A stretch of DNA of 41,251 nt from Helicobacteraceae bacterium (GCA_013138865.1 WTBY01000043.1:1-41251), one strand, 5' to 3'. Counted from the stretch's first letter, positions 9,361-18,952 are shown. Translations and numbers: made by a program. Notes: generated from the letters alone by a model not told the origin.

Positions 9361-9688
9361 TTACTAATCCACCTAAACGTGTTAAAACTTTTTCAAAATC
9401 TTGTTTTAATACATCATAATTAACATCATTCATTGCAACTTTTGCAACAAAAATATATTTACCATCTTTTAAAGAAGATGAGTACTCTTTAAAAAGTGCT
9501 CTAAAACGACGTTTGCAACTATTTCTCTTTACCGCATTACCAACTTTTTTTGTGGCAGTAAAGCCAACTTTGTTAATTTGCGATTTTGAAGAGTAGAATA
9601 GTACACAAGAGTTGCTATGTGCGCTCTTAGATTGTTTATAAACATACTGAAACTCACGATGTTGTTTCAGTATTTCAAAACTACTTAT
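9338..9688 (-). CDS. rnpA: Ribonuclease P protein component with a non-canonical start codon
   Basis: The frame encodes a clear RnpA of about 116 residues, with [15 protein letters not shown] followed by [12 protein letters not shown], the basic RNA-binding signature. It lies exactly between rpmH and yidD, as expected. There is no in-frame ATG, GTG or TTG before the conserved core; a stop (TAG) closes the frame five codons upstream. The best candidate start is ATA at 9688-9686, whose bases overlap the rpmH TAA stop much like an ATGA junction. A CTG at 9670-9668 is the alternative. The protein binds the RNase P RNA and promotes 5' processing of tRNA precursors. Identity is very likely; the exact start is uncertain. 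Confidence 0.9.
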   Translation of the reverse strand: MSSFEILKQHREFQYVYKQSKSAHSNSCVLFYSSKSQINKVGFTATKKVGNAVKRNSCKRRFRALFKEYSSSLKDGKYIFVAKVAMNDVNYDVLKQDFEKVLTRLGGLVNDQKVAS

Positions 9689-9819
9689 ACGCTTAGACGT
9701 TTTCTACCCTTTGCACGACGTGCATTGATTATTTTACGACCATTTGGAGTTGACATACGCTTTCTAAATCCATGAGTACGTTTACGTGGAGTAGAATGTG
9801 GTTGATAGGTTCTTTTCAT
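9685..9819 (-). CDS. rpmH: 50S ribosomal protein L34
   Basis: The 44-residue, very basic protein begins [19 protein letters not shown] and ends KGRKRLSV, the standard L34 sequence. The start at 9819 is fixed by AAAGGA seven bases upstream; a longer in-frame ATG at 9870 would add a non-homologous leader and is rejected. It is the first gene of the rpmH-rnpA-yidD-yidC-jag-mnmE-ruvX unit. The conserved start of this chromosomal block is often near oriC, but no dnaA or DnaA-box cluster was seen here. Confidence 0.97.
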   Translation of the reverse strand: MKRTYQPHSTPRKRTHGFRKRMSTPNGRKIINARRAKGRKRLSV

Positions 9820-9855
9820 AAGAAGTCCTTTAAATTTATATAATTTTAGGTCGCA

Positions 9856-9861
9856 ATTATA
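9856..9861 (-). promoter_or_regulatory. Probable -10 element for the rpmH operon
   Basis: On the minus strand a TATAAT lies about 37 bp upstream of the rpmH start, in the gap divergent to the gene at 10007. A second TATAAT-like sequence is found further upstream. No strong -35 box was seen. Confidence 0.4.
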
Positions 9862-10006
9862 TTTAAACATTCCTTAATGAAGCATTAGAATCTGAATATT
9901 CCTATTTATATGGCTAAATTATAGCTAGGAATGGTTTGTGCTTGTTTTAAAAATTAAATAACTTATGTCGATTTAGATGTAACTAAAAACTATTAAAGGC
10001 TATATT

Positions 10007-10537
10007 ATGATCTCATCTTCAGCTCAAATGCAATCGTACAAATCACATGACCTAGATATTATGATGAAAACAAGTAGTGGCGATGTTATTAACTTAAATA
10101 TGTCAAATATGACTGAAATGAATGCCGAACTTAATAAAGATGAAAAAGGTGCTAATGGCATGTTTTCATTTACTACTATGCAAAGTTTTAACTTCGATAT
10201 ATCTAGTGAAAATGGCATAGATGAACAAGATAAAAAAGAGATCGAAGAGTTTATGAAAATTGCACAACCTCATATAGATGGTTTTATGGAAGAGTTAGAA
10301 GAACAAAAACAGACAACTCCTATGAACCAGATAGCTCAAGAGATCTCTTCACTTTTTGCTCCACTAAAAGAGAAACCAGAAGATACTCAAAACTTTGCAA
10401 AAAATGAGATTGTAAAACTATTTGACAACTCAATAAAACCTTACGAAGAAAAAGAGAATAAACTAGAAGATAGTATAACTCTCTTAAACAAAATTTTAGA
10501 CTCATTTAAAGAGCTTTATAAACCTATTTATGCGTAA
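10007..10537 (+). CDS. Hypothetical protein, helical, function unknown
   Basis: I do not recognise this 176-residue protein. It has no signal peptide or membrane segment. The first 70 residues contain alternating polar stretches with many Met and Asn and two repeats of a D-I-x-x-x-x-S-S pattern (about 16-25 and 64-69). The rest is acidic and predicted helical, with a Glu/Lys-rich stretch around 80-110. AAAGG lies about 10 bases before the ATG. It is divergent from rpmH and convergent with the cytochrome gene. The codon use looks native. Confidence 0.65.
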   Translation: MISSSAQMQSYKSHDLDIMMKTSSGDVINLNMSNMTEMNAELNKDEKGANGMFSFTTMQSFNFDISSENGIDEQDKKEIEEFMKIAQPHIDGFMEELEEQKQTTPMNQIAQEISSLFAPLKEKPEDTQNFAKNEIVKLFDNSIKPYEEKENKLEDSITLLNKILDSFKELYKPIYA

Positions 10538-10577
10538 GATTTAAAGGTAGTAACTTCATAATTTTTTAATTAGAAGT

Positions 10578-10625
10578 AAGTAAAACACGCTTTGCGTAGA
10601 AATTGATAATTTCTATGTTTTACTT
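10578..10625. other. 48-nt nested inverted repeat (three-way junction), probable bidirectional terminator
   Basis: A 10-bp outer stem (AAGTAAAACA at 10578-10587 with TGTTTTACTT at 10616-10625) encloses two back-to-back hairpins: CGC-TTT-GCG (10588-10596) and TAGAAAT-TGATA-ATTTCTA (10597-10615). All bases outside the loops are paired, so the strand can fold as a cloverleaf-like three-way junction. It lies between two convergent genes and covers the stop codon of the cytochrome gene. Confidence 0.7.
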
Positions 10626-10970
10626 AAAAAGAAAATCTTTTAAAACTTTTTTGCTGGATTGGTATGCAGGTTCTTGCACTGAAAAAGCTTTTTCTTTTAG
10701 TTTCATGTGGCAATCTCTACACTTTACAATTACTTCATGCTCTTTAATCTGTTTACTCATTTTTTCTACATTATGACATGAATAACAGTCACTTCCACAC
10801 TCTGCCATTGACTCAGGATCTGCTTTATGACACTTTATGCAGCCAAGCATTGCGACGTGGCGATCATCATTTAAAATATTTTCTTTGAGTGCAGGGTGAC
10901 AACTCATACAGTCGCCGGTACAAGCTAAAGTGTAACTTAAAATAGCAAAAATTAAAATAATTAGTTTCAT
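10620..10970 (-). CDS. Small periplasmic tetrahaem cytochrome c
   Basis: The 116-residue precursor has a short hydrophobic signal peptide (residues 1-16, likely cut before CTGD) and four CxxCH haem-binding motifs: CMSCH (21-25), CIKCH (44-48), CYSCH (62-66) and CRDCH (84-88). H39 and H78 are candidate distal axial ligands. It should be exported by Sec and loaded with haem c in the periplasm, then carry electrons between membrane-bound and periplasmic redox enzymes; its partner is unknown. A 6-bp inverted repeat (10972-10987) sits directly upstream where a Shine-Dalgarno sequence is expected and none is obvious. It is transcribed divergently from the WD40 gene. Confidence 0.85.
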   Translation of the reverse strand: MKLIILIFAILSYTLACTGDCMSCHPALKENILNDDRHVAMLGCIKCHKADPESMAECGSDCYSCHNVEKMSKQIKEHEVIVKCRDCHMKLKEKAFSVQEPAYQSSKKVLKDFLFK

Positions 10971-11051
10971 AAAGATAACTTTATCTTAATTTTGTTCTAT
11001 TTTTGATAAAATAGTCGATATTTATAAGTATAAAATAATGGAAGGTAAGAT

Positions 11052-13223
11052 TTGGTTGAAGTAACTCATAATGCTCAATGTCATGGTAGTATTTTATCTA
11101 TTGGACATGGGAAAAAATATCTTTTTATTATGGATAATCAGTACAACCTTACACTTCTTAATAATACTACACTGGGATCAGTTACCAATGTAGCACTTAA
11201 AAAAGCAAAAAGACCTCTTCAAAATTTTTCAAAAGCAATGGCAGTTGATGATAATAACAATTTTATATATGCTTTAACAAATGTCTCAAAAGTATTTCAA
11301 TATAAAATAACAAAAAAAGTTGAGTGTATATCAGATAAAAAATGGCATGAAAAAAACATAGGTGCTGTAACAATTGATCTAACTGGAACATACTGTGCAA
11401 GTGGTGGAGATGATGGTAAAGTTCATCTGTATGATTACTTTAGTGGCTCTTGGTTAACTTCTTTTGATTTTAGACCAGATTATATTTCAAAGCTAACTTT
11501 TTCTAAAGATGGTAAGTTTTTGCTTTCAGGAGCTTATGATAGAAAAGTTTTTGCTTATAACTTACAAAACTATGAAACTATTGCAGAGTTTGCTGTTTCT
11601 GGAGTACCTGAAGATAGCCTATTCTTTGATGAAAATAAAAAAATAGCAACTGTTACTCGTGAAAAAACATTAGAAATTTACTCACTTGAGAGTGAAGAGA
11701 CTATTTATAACAAAGAAATTTTTAAAGATTGGCCTACTGTTGCTATAACTGATGAATCTCAAAGATATTTAATAGTAGGAACAAAAAGTAATTTACTATA
11801 CCTTTTTGATTTAGATACTTTAACATTGATAGAAGAGATCTCATTAAGTATTGCGGGTGTCTCTTCTCTTAAAATAACTACAAATTCTCTTTTAGTGGGA
11901 GGAGTTGATGGGAATTTACTAAAAATTGATCTTTTTTCACATTGTGAAATTTTTGAGACTTCTTTGAAACTGAAAAAATATGACGAAGCTGATAAACTAT
12001 TTGCTAAAAATGTTTTTCTATATTTAAGTAAAGAGATGGAACTGTTTCACAAAGGTTGGGTTGAAGTTCTTGAGATAGCAAAAACACTTTTATCGGCAAA
12101 TAAACTATCACAAGCACAAGAGTTAGTTAACCCTTTTACCCTTAAAAATCCTAAGTATGAAGCTGAATTCACAGCTTTACTTAAAAATGCAAAAGAGATT
12201 AAAGAGTTGCTCTTTTATGTAAGACATAAAAAGTTTAAACAAGCATATGCATTAGTTGATGAGTATCCTATACTGTTGGAATTACAACCATATCAACAAC
12301 TAGAAGCACACTGGTTTAGTGCACTCTCTAAAGCGAGGGCACTGATAGCTTCTGGAAGTAGTGATAACAAGCTTAAAGCACTTGATTATCTAAAAAATTT
12401 TAATGATATAGAGACAAAGAAAAAACTTATTAGTCTACTTTTTACAAATCAAAAGATATTTGAAAAGACTCAAGAACTTGTTAAGAAAAAAGAGTTTGTT
12501 GCGTATTTTCAAATTGTTGAGTCATATCCATTTTTAAAAGAGGTAGACCTTTATCAAAAAACTATTACATTAAGTAACTCTCTATATGATCGTGCTCTTA
12601 CTTTAGAACAGTCAAATAAGTTTGATAAAGCCAAACAGGTATATGAACTTGTAGCACCATTTCCTCATCTACAAAAGCTTACTCGTGCTAAACTTATAAG
12701 TATTGATAACTATTTACAATTTAAACAACTTGTTAAAGATGGAAATATACAAGCTGCATATAAAAAAGCAGAAGGTGACTCATATATATTAAATAGTGAG
12801 CTGTTTCAATCACTGTTGGTTAAGTTTAATGATGAATATACAAAAGCTCAAGAGATTGCAGAAACTGGTAAACCCTCATTTGTATTAACTGATCTACAAA
12901 TATATTTTGGAATTAAATTCTGGAATGAAAAAACAAAAAATATTATGAGAAGTGCTTATATAAAAGAGATGTTACTAGCTTCATCCGAATCATCACTTAT
13001 TAATTGGGAGAAGACACTATCTGAGTATATAGCCCTTTTTGGTAAAGACACTCTATTAACTCAACTCTTTAAAGATAACGATAGTATGCCTAAGTCAATT
13101 TTAAATGACATAGATGATAACCCAAACACGAAAGAAGAAATTAACTATAGTAAATATTTAGAGAGTGTAGTTACATATATGAATCCGGACGATGAGAATA
13201 AAGAGGTTGCAGAAGACATTTAA
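11052..13223 (+). CDS. WD40-repeat / beta-propeller protein with helical C-terminal half
   Basis: The 723-residue protein has WD40-like blades over roughly residues 1-300, for example GGDDGKVHLYDYFSGSW and SGAYDRKVFAYNLQ. A long helical, Lys/Glu/Leu-rich region follows, resembling tetratricopeptide or alpha-solenoid repeats. No signal peptide or membrane segment is visible, so it is probably cytoplasmic. The TTG at 11052 is the likely start because AAGG lies about eight bases upstream and the ATG at 11038 is in another frame that closes quickly. The fold suggests a scaffold or interaction role; no function can be assigned. It is divergent from the tetrahaem cytochrome gene and convergent with clpB. 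Confidence 0.75.
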   Translation: MVEVTHNAQCHGSILSIGHGKKYLFIMDNQYNLTLLNNTTLGSVTNVALKKAKRPLQNFSKAMAVDDNNNFIYALTNVSKVFQYKITKKVECISDKKWHEKNIGAVTIDLTGTYCASGGDDGKVHLYDYFSGSWLTSFDFRPDYISKLTFSKDGKFLLSGAYDRKVFAYNLQNYETIAEFAVSGVPEDSLFFDENKKIATVTREKTLEIYSLESEETIYNKEIFKDWPTVAITDESQRYLIVGTKSNLLYLFDLDTLTLIEEISLSIAGVSSLKITTNSLLVGGVDGNLLKIDLFSHCEIFETSLKLKKYDEADKLFAKNVFLYLSKEMELFHKGWVEVLEIAKTLLSANKLSQAQELVNPFTLKNPKYEAEFTALLKNAKEIKELLFYVRHKKFKQAYALVDEYPILLELQPYQQLEAHWFSALSKARALIASGSSDNKLKALDYLKNFNDIETKKKLISLLFTNQKIFEKTQELVKKKEFVAYFQIVESYPFLKEVDLYQKTITLSNSLYDRALTLEQSNKFDKAKQVYELVAPFPHLQKLTRAKLISIDNYLQFKQLVKDGNIQAAYKKAEGDSYILNSELFQSLLVKFNDEYTKAQEIAETGKPSFVLTDLQIYFGIKFWNEKTKNIMRSAYIKEMLLASSESSLINWEKTLSEYIALFGKDTLLTQLFKDNDSMPKSILNDIDDNPNTKEEINYSKYLESVVTYMNPDDENKEVAEDI

Positions 13224-13231
13224 CTCCTTCA

Positions 13232-13258
13232 CTCTTCCATTCCTTTATGAAAGAAGAG
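13232..13258. terminator. Weak hairpin between convergent WD40 gene and clpB
   Basis: CTCTTC (13232-13237) pairs with GAAGAG (13253-13258) across a 15-base loop covering the clpB stop codon. There is no good U-tract, so the terminator function is uncertain. Confidence 0.3.
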
Positions 13259-15773
13259 CTACTATTTCACCATCTTTAACATCAAAAAGAACTTTACTTC
13301 CTTCTTTAACTTTTCCACTTAAAATTAGCTCTGCTAACTCATCTTCTACGATCTCATAAAGTGCACGTTTTAGTGGTCTAGCTCCATAATCAGGATCAAA
13401 ACCTGCTTCAGCTATATACATTTTAGCACTTGGACTTAGCTCTAAAGTTATATTTCTACTTTCAACTTTTTTAGAAATATCTCTAAAGAAAATATCAACA
13501 ATAGCCTCTATTTGCTCTTTAGCTAATGAGTTGAATTTTACTATATCATCAAGACGATTTAAAAATTCTGGTTTAAAGTGAGTTTTTAAATTTTCCTCTT
13601 TTATATTTGAAGTTAAAATTATGATCGTATTTGTAAAGTCAACTGTAACTCCTTTGCTATCAGTTAACCTGCCATCGTCTAAGACTTGAAGCAATATGTT
13701 GAAAACATCAGGATGAGCCTTTTCAACTTCATCAAAAAGTATAACGGAGTATGGTTTACGTCTTACCGCTTCTGTTAACTGTCCACCCTCTTCATAACCA
13801 ACATAACCTGGAGCTGCACCTACAAGGCGAGAAACAGCGTGTTTTTCCATATACTCACTCATATCTATTCTTGTGAGTGCTTCCTCACTGTCAAATAAAA
13901 ACTTAGCTAAAGTCTTAGCACTTTGAGTTTTACCAACACCTGTAGGTCCTAAAAATAAGAAGCTACCTATAGGTCTATTGGCATCAGAGAGTCCTGCTTT
14001 ATTCCTTTTGATCGCACGAGCAATTGCGTGAGTAGCTTCAACTTGACCTATTACATCAGCATTTAACTCATCTTCAATACCTAAAATTTTATCTTTATCA
14101 CTTTGAAGCATTTTTTGAACATTAATACCAGTCCAACGACTTACTACTCCTGCGATCGAGTCCTCATCTACACTATTTTTAAGTAGAGTACCCTCTAAGA
14201 GCATATTGTCCCATTTTATTTGAAGCTCTTTCTCTTCTTCATGTAATTTAGGTATATCTCCATACTCTATTTCTGCAGCTTTATTGAAGTCACCACTCTG
14301 TTTAGCCATTTGAGCTTCTCTTTTTTTAGCTTCTACTTCACCTTTAATAGAAGCAGATCTATCAAAAACCTCTTTTTCTAAATTAAACTGAGCTTCTAAA
14401 GTACGTTTCTCTTCACTAAAGTCAGCTAGTTCTCTCTCTATCTCTACTAAACGTTTAGTGTTAGCTTCACTACTCTCCATTTTAAGAGCTTCACGTTCAA
14501 CTAACAACTCTTGAATAGTTCTCTTGATTTTTGCCAATACATTTGGCTCGGACTCTATCTGCATTTTAAGTTCTGCTGCAGCCTCATCTATTAAGTCAAT
14601 AGCTTTGTCTGGTAAAAACCTATCACTTATATAGCGATCAGAAAGGCGTGCAGCTGCTATTAATGCGCTGTCAGTAATAGTTACATTATGGTGAGTTTCT
14701 AGTCTCTCTTTTATACCTCTTAAAATTTGAAGAGATTGGTTTAGTGAAGGTTCTGGTACAGTAACTGGCTGAAACCTTCTTTGAAGAGCTAAATCTTTTT
14801 CAAAATATTTTCGATACTCCTTAAGTGTAGTAGCACCAATCGTTTGTAGCTCTCCACGAGCAAGAGCAGGTTTTAAAATATTAGCAGCGTCCATACTACC
14901 CTCACTAGCTCCAGCACCTATGATCGTGTGAATTTCATCAATAAAAAGAATTATTTTTCCATTCTCTTGAACTTCTTCGATCACAGCTTTTAAGCGATCT
15001 TCAAACTCTCCTCTATATTTTGCACCTGCAATCAATGCACTCATATCAAGTGCGATCAGACGTTTGTTTTGAAGTGAACTTGGTACGTCGTTAGCTATAA
15101 TTTTTTGTGCTAAACCTTCTGCTATGGCAGTTTTACCTACTCCCGGTTCACCTAAAAGAATAGGGTTGTTTTTAGTTTTTCGTATAAGAATTTGCATCAT
15201 ACGGTTGATCTCTTCGTCACGACCTATTACAGGGGCTAACTTACCCTCTTTTGCTTGAGTTGTAAGATCAATACCATATTTTTCTAAAGATTCTAAAGTA
15301 TCATCCGAACTTTGTGACTCTATTTTTTTTCCACCACGAATAGTCTCTAACGCTTTTTTAAGCTCTGAGAGATCAACATACTTACCTAAAATAGTTTTAA
15401 ATATTTCACTATCCATGTTAGAAATTAAGTAACTATCAATTGCTAAAAATGAGTCACCATTTTTAATCATTTCTCCCTCACCTTTTTGTAGTGTTTGTAA
15501 AAAGTTACGCGAAATTTTTATATCTTCTTTATTTATAGAAGAGACTTTCGGATATTTCTCAACTATACTTTTAACTTCTAGCTCGATCGCTGCTTTATCA
15601 ACTCCCATTTTATTAAATGCTTGATTTAGAACTGAACTAGATGTTGAAATCATCGCCCATAAAAAGTGAGTTGACTCTATTTCGCTGTTTTTATTGTGTA
15701 AAGCTAACGAAGCTGCACTCTCAAGTGCTGCACTCATTTGGTGTGTTAATTTATCAAAAATATTTGTACTCAT
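13245..15773 (-). CDS. clpB: ATP-dependent disaggregase chaperone ClpB
   Basis: A full-length 842-residue Hsp100. The N domain (1-145) is followed by AAA+ module 1 with Walker A GEPGVGKT (208-215), the long coiled-coil middle domain that distinguishes ClpB from ClpA, and AAA+ module 2 with GPTGVGKT near 608-615. The LTSN sensor and the [12 protein letters not shown] sensor-2 motif are present. There is no ClpP-docking loop visible. It forms hexamers that extract proteins from aggregates with DnaK. The promoter carries HspR-type operators (15813-15846), suggesting heat-shock repression. Confidence 0.97.
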   Translation of the reverse strand: MSTNIFDKLTHQMSAALESAASLALHNKNSEIESTHFLWAMISTSSSVLNQAFNKMGVDKAAIELEVKSIVEKYPKVSSINKEDIKISRNFLQTLQKGEGEMIKNGDSFLAIDSYLISNMDSEIFKTILGKYVDLSELKKALETIRGGKKIESQSSDDTLESLEKYGIDLTTQAKEGKLAPVIGRDEEINRMMQILIRKTKNNPILLGEPGVGKTAIAEGLAQKIIANDVPSSLQNKRLIALDMSALIAGAKYRGEFEDRLKAVIEEVQENGKIILFIDEIHTIIGAGASEGSMDAANILKPALARGELQTIGATTLKEYRKYFEKDLALQRRFQPVTVPEPSLNQSLQILRGIKERLETHHNVTITDSALIAAARLSDRYISDRFLPDKAIDLIDEAAAELKMQIESEPNVLAKIKRTIQELLVEREALKMESSEANTKRLVEIERELADFSEEKRTLEAQFNLEKEVFDRSASIKGEVEAKKREAQMAKQSGDFNKAAEIEYGDIPKLHEEEKELQIKWDNMLLEGTLLKNSVDEDSIAGVVSRWTGINVQKMLQSDKDKILGIEDELNADVIGQVEATHAIARAIKRNKAGLSDANRPIGSFLFLGPTGVGKTQSAKTLAKFLFDSEEALTRIDMSEYMEKHAVSRLVGAAPGYVGYEEGGQLTEAVRRKPYSVILFDEVEKAHPDVFNILLQVLDDGRLTDSKGVTVDFTNTIIILTSNIKEENLKTHFKPEFLNRLDDIVKFNSLAKEQIEAIVDIFFRDISKKVESRNITLELSPSAKMYIAEAGFDPDYGARPLKRALYEIVEDELAELILSGKVKEGSKVLFDVKDGEIVALLS

Positions 15774-15802
15774 AATGTATTCCTTTTGTTTATATATTAA
15801 GA

Positions 15803-15832
15803 ATTATAGCAAGTTGAGTCATTTAATGTCAA
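15803..15832 (-). promoter_or_regulatory. Consensus sigma-70 promoter of clpB
   Basis: On the minus strand TTGACA (15832-15827) and TATAAT (15808-15803) are both perfect and separated by 18 bp. Transcription would start near 15796, giving a leader of about 22 nt before the clpB ATG. A perfect -35 box is unusual in this lineage, where -35 elements are weak. Confidence 0.8.
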
Positions 15833-15846
15833 GTATATTGACTTGA
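15813..15846 (-). promoter_or_regulatory. HAIR-like HspR operator plus overlapping palindrome on the clpB promoter
   Basis: On the minus strand CTTGACA-N7-ACTCAAC matches the HspR HAIR consensus CTTGAGT-N7-ACTCAAG at 11 of 14 positions and lies across the -35 box and spacer. Directly adjoining and partly overlapping is a perfect palindrome, TCAAGT-N6-ACTTGA (15829-15846). HspR represses chaperone genes including clpB in several Campylobacterota, so repression of clpB by HspR is the likely function; the hspR gene is not in the window. Confidence 0.65.
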
Positions 15847-15913
15847 ATAGAGTTAGATATGTAATTATGAAGTTTTATTTTTGACTCTTTTATGGAGTTT
15901 TATATTATAGTGC

Positions 15914-15919
15914 TATAAT
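15914..15919 (+). promoter_or_regulatory. Extended -10 promoter for the PflB-like/fliL/acpS unit
   Basis: TGCTATAAT combines a TGn extension with a perfect -10 hexamer 41 bp upstream of the start at 15960. There is no good -35 box, as expected for an extended -10 promoter. No sigma-54 or sigma-28 flagellar promoter was recognised. Confidence 0.55.
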
Positions 15920-15959
15920 ACTTTTAAATAAAATTATATTAAAGAGAGTCTAAAAAAGA

Positions 15960-18332
15960 ATGGCTAAAGACGAATCGCTAGATGATGATTTAGGAACTAT
16001 TGATGAAGATGGCGATGAAGATATTGTCATTATTGAAGAGTCTGCTGCCGCTGGTGAAATCTCTGAAGAAATAGTTGATGATGAAAAACCAAAACTAGAT
16101 TTAAAAAAAGTTGCTATTGCAGTTATAGCACTGCTTTTTTTAATACTTCTTGGTATTTTAATTTATCTTTTAAGTTCAAATGATGAAGAAGCACCTAAAG
16201 AAGATCTTGTAGTAGCCAAGACAAAACTTAAAAAATATAAAGAGATTATTGATCCTTCTAAAATTGAAAAACTAATATCTAAAGCAAACTATTTATACAC
16301 AAGTGGAAATAAAGAAGAAGCACTTAAAATTTATGAAAAAATTGCTATTTTTAGTGAGTCTATTAGTGATTACAACTTAGGTGTTGCACAGATAAAAGAG
16401 AAACAGTACCAAAAAGCAAGAGATAGTTTTAAAAAGTCTATTGCAAATAATGAAAATATTTGTGTAAGTGCACTTAACTCAGCGGTATGTTCACTATACT
16501 TAAAAGATAAAGAGAGTTTTGACTATTATTTAGGCTTAGCAACTGCTTACTTGCCAAAAGAGAGCGGAGCTAGACTATACTCTTACTATTATGCACTTAT
16601 TAACTATTACAAAAGTAACTATATAGAGACACTTAGTGCACTTAAACATCCAACTTCACAAGACTATTTAAAAGAGAAATCAGTTGTTCAGGCTGAGGTT
16701 CAGACTATTTTAGGTGATTATTATGGAGCTGTTGATACCATAGATAATTTTAAAGAGAGCAAAAAAGATTTTATGCTTGGTTTAGAATATGCAAATATTG
16801 GTGACCTTACTTTAGCAAAGAAGTATTTGAGTCAAGCTAAAAGTTCAAACCCTAATGGCATTAAAGAGAACCTTGCTTTAGGCTTTATTCTTCTCAAATC
16901 TGGACAGTATAAAAAAGGTGCTACGGCACTAAAGAAACTAACAGAAAAGTACAAAGAGAAAGTATATGAGCCATACCCTATAAAGGTTTTTTTAAAAGAG
17001 ACACTCTTTATTCCTGATGATGCACAAAAACACTACAGAAATAATACACAAAGCTCTAACTATATTAAATATCAAAAACTATTCTATTTTGCTCCATATA
17101 AAGTATTTAACGCAAATAAAACTATTAGCTATATAAGAAAAGGTAGTGCCAACATCTATATAGATGATATTGCAAGTGCAAAAGAGTACCTAAAAAAAAG
17201 TGCAAGCTCTTCAAAAATAAACTTTTCTATTGCAAGTGCTATAGAAAAAGCACTTAATTTTCAACTTCGTGATGCTAATAAAGAGTTAGTGAAAATGCTT
17301 GAAATTTACCCTAAACACTCAATTTTACAGTATAACATAGGACTTACATATGCACAAATGGGTGACTTTGTAAATGCATATAAACATTTTTTACTATCCT
17401 TTCATCAAGATGCAAAAAATTATTTATCTGGAATATTTGCTATTATGAGTGCTCAAATTATAGAAGTAGACCATATTCGTCTTACTAATTTAGTTAGAGA
17501 AAACCTTATGCATGAAGATGAGTCAGATAGTATGGTTCTTTATAGAACGCTACTCTCTGTGACAAACGATAACTATGTTAATGGTATGATGTGGTTAGAT
17601 AGAGATCTTAAAAAACGTTCTTTACACTTAATGTTAAATGTTTTAATCGCTTCTGATCTTGAACTTGAAACTATAGCAAAGCAGTCAGCTAAAAATTTAT
17701 GTTATCAACACCCTAATGATATTTTACCACGCATAATTTATATTGATACTCATTTTAATAAAGAGAATACAAAAACATATGCAAAGTCAGTTCTTGATTA
17801 TTTAAATAAGCAGAAATTTACGTTTGATGACCTATATTTTGGACCTTTTATTACTCGTTATGTTTACACTCAAATGGCACTTTTAACTGGTAGGTTATAC
17901 CCACTTCGAGAACAGTTAAAATATAAACTTGAGACCACAACTCAAAATGCTGATGATATTATTGCTGCCTTGGCATTAGCATCTATCTACTCAAAAGATT
18001 TTGAAAATTCATATACTCTTTATAACCAGTTAATAGATGAGTATAAAATACAAGACTCATTAACGCTGTTTTTAGCAGCTGTTGCATCAACTGGGGCCGA
18101 CCATCATGCGAATGCTATAGCACTCTTAAAACTTGCAAATATTAAGTTTAAAAATAATAAAGAGAGTCGTTATGCACTAGGTGTACTTTACATGGAAGCT
18201 AAAAATAATTTAGGTGCTTCAATAGAGTTAAAACATATTGGAGATAGTGGATTTATCAGTGCTTACTTTAACTTTAAAGTAGATACTGATTTATTACTTT
18301 TTAATAAAGAGAAAAAAAGTAGTGACTACTAA
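15960..18332 (+). CDS. Membrane-anchored TPR protein, PflB-like flagellar motor component
   Basis: The 790-residue protein has an acidic cytoplasmic tail (1-48), one transmembrane segment (51-71) and a very long helical periplasmic part made of TPR-like repeats, for example ALKIYEKIAIF and ILQYNIGLTYAQMGDFVNAYKHF. This layout and length match PflB, which with PflA forms the periplasmic disk scaffold that widens the stator ring of the Campylobacter flagellar motor. The fliL gene 44 bp downstream supports a motor role. PflA is less likely because it has a cleaved signal rather than an internal anchor. The assignment rests on architecture and context. Confidence 0.65.
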   Translation: MAKDESLDDDLGTIDEDGDEDIVIIEESAAAGEISEEIVDDEKPKLDLKKVAIAVIALLFLILLGILIYLLSSNDEEAPKEDLVVAKTKLKKYKEIIDPSKIEKLISKANYLYTSGNKEEALKIYEKIAIFSESISDYNLGVAQIKEKQYQKARDSFKKSIANNENICVSALNSAVCSLYLKDKESFDYYLGLATAYLPKESGARLYSYYYALINYYKSNYIETLSALKHPTSQDYLKEKSVVQAEVQTILGDYYGAVDTIDNFKESKKDFMLGLEYANIGDLTLAKKYLSQAKSSNPNGIKENLALGFILLKSGQYKKGATALKKLTEKYKEKVYEPYPIKVFLKETLFIPDDAQKHYRNNTQSSNYIKYQKLFYFAPYKVFNANKTISYIRKGSANIYIDDIASAKEYLKKSASSSKINFSIASAIEKALNFQLRDANKELVKMLEIYPKHSILQYNIGLTYAQMGDFVNAYKHFLLSFHQDAKNYLSGIFAIMSAQIIEVDHIRLTNLVRENLMHEDESDSMVLYRTLLSVTNDNYVNGMMWLDRDLKKRSLHLMLNVLIASDLELETIAKQSAKNLCYQHPNDILPRIIYIDTHFNKENTKTYAKSVLDYLNKQKFTFDDLYFGPFITRYVYTQMALLTGRLYPLREQLKYKLETTTQNADDIIAALALASIYSKDFENSYTLYNQLIDEYKIQDSLTLFLAAVASTGADHHANAIALLKLANIKFKNNKESRYALGVLYMEAKNNLGASIELKHIGDSGFISAYFNFKVDTDLLLFNKEKKSSDY

Positions 18333-18376
18333 TATGCTATACTATCAAATAAATTTTTATGAAAAAGGAATTTCAT

Positions 18377-18952
18377 ATGGCTGAAGAAGAAGAAGCAGAA
18401 GGACAAGAAGGCAAAGAAGAGGTTAAAGAGACCTCAGGAGAGAAAAAATCTCCTATGATGATGATCATTATTGCCGTTGTTGTAGTTTTATTAATTTTAA
18501 TAGGTGCAATTGTATTTGTTTTAATGTCTGGTGATGAAGAAGATCTAGCAGCACCAACTACAGTAGCACAGCAAGCTACCGGTACTCAGTCTAAGAGTGT
18601 TGTAACAGCAACAAGTTCTAATATGGGACCAGCTATTCCATTCTCAGAAATGGGTGCACTATTTCCTTTAGACTCTTTTACTATAAATTTAACTAGTAAT
18701 GCTGGTAAGCGTTATCTTAAAATTGAGATGAGTTTAGAGCTTAGCGATCCTGCTGTTGCTGCAGAATTAGACACTCGTCAAGCAGCTATACGTGATCTTA
18801 TAATTAGACTGTTGTCTTCAAAATCACTTGAAGAGATCTCTACTACTAAAGGTAAAGATAAGTTAAAAGGTCAAATTATAGGTGAGCTTAATATGAGACT
18901 AAAAGACGGTAAAATTAATAATATTTACTTTACCACATTTGTTATTCAGTGA
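18377..18952 (+). CDS. fliL: Flagellar basal body-associated protein FliL
   Basis: The start at 18377 (MAEEEEAEG) is preferred over an ATG six codons earlier, because AAGGA lies about seven bases before it and the earlier ATG has none. The 191-residue protein has an acidic cytoplasmic tail, a transmembrane helix (about residues 28-50), a Thr/Ala/Ser-rich linker and the periplasmic FliL domain, including FPLDSFTINL and RYLKIEMSLEL. FliL rings surround the stators and affect torque. The stop overlaps the acpS GTG start (GTGA). Confidence 0.93.
   Translation: MAEEEEAEGQEGKEEVKETSGEKKSPMMMIIIAVVVVLLILIGAIVFVLMSGDEEDLAAPTTVAQQATGTQSKSVVTATSSNMGPAIPFSEMGALFPLDSFTINLTSNAGKRYLKIEMSLELSDPAVAAELDTRQAAIRDLIIRLLSSKSLEEISTTKGKDKLKGQIIGELNMRLKDGKINNIYFTTFVIQ

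Noticed and set aside
11052-13223. WD40 gene as NapL of a periplasmic nitrate reductase cluster
   Set aside because: It is about twice the length of NapL, lacks a signal peptide, and no other nap genes are present.
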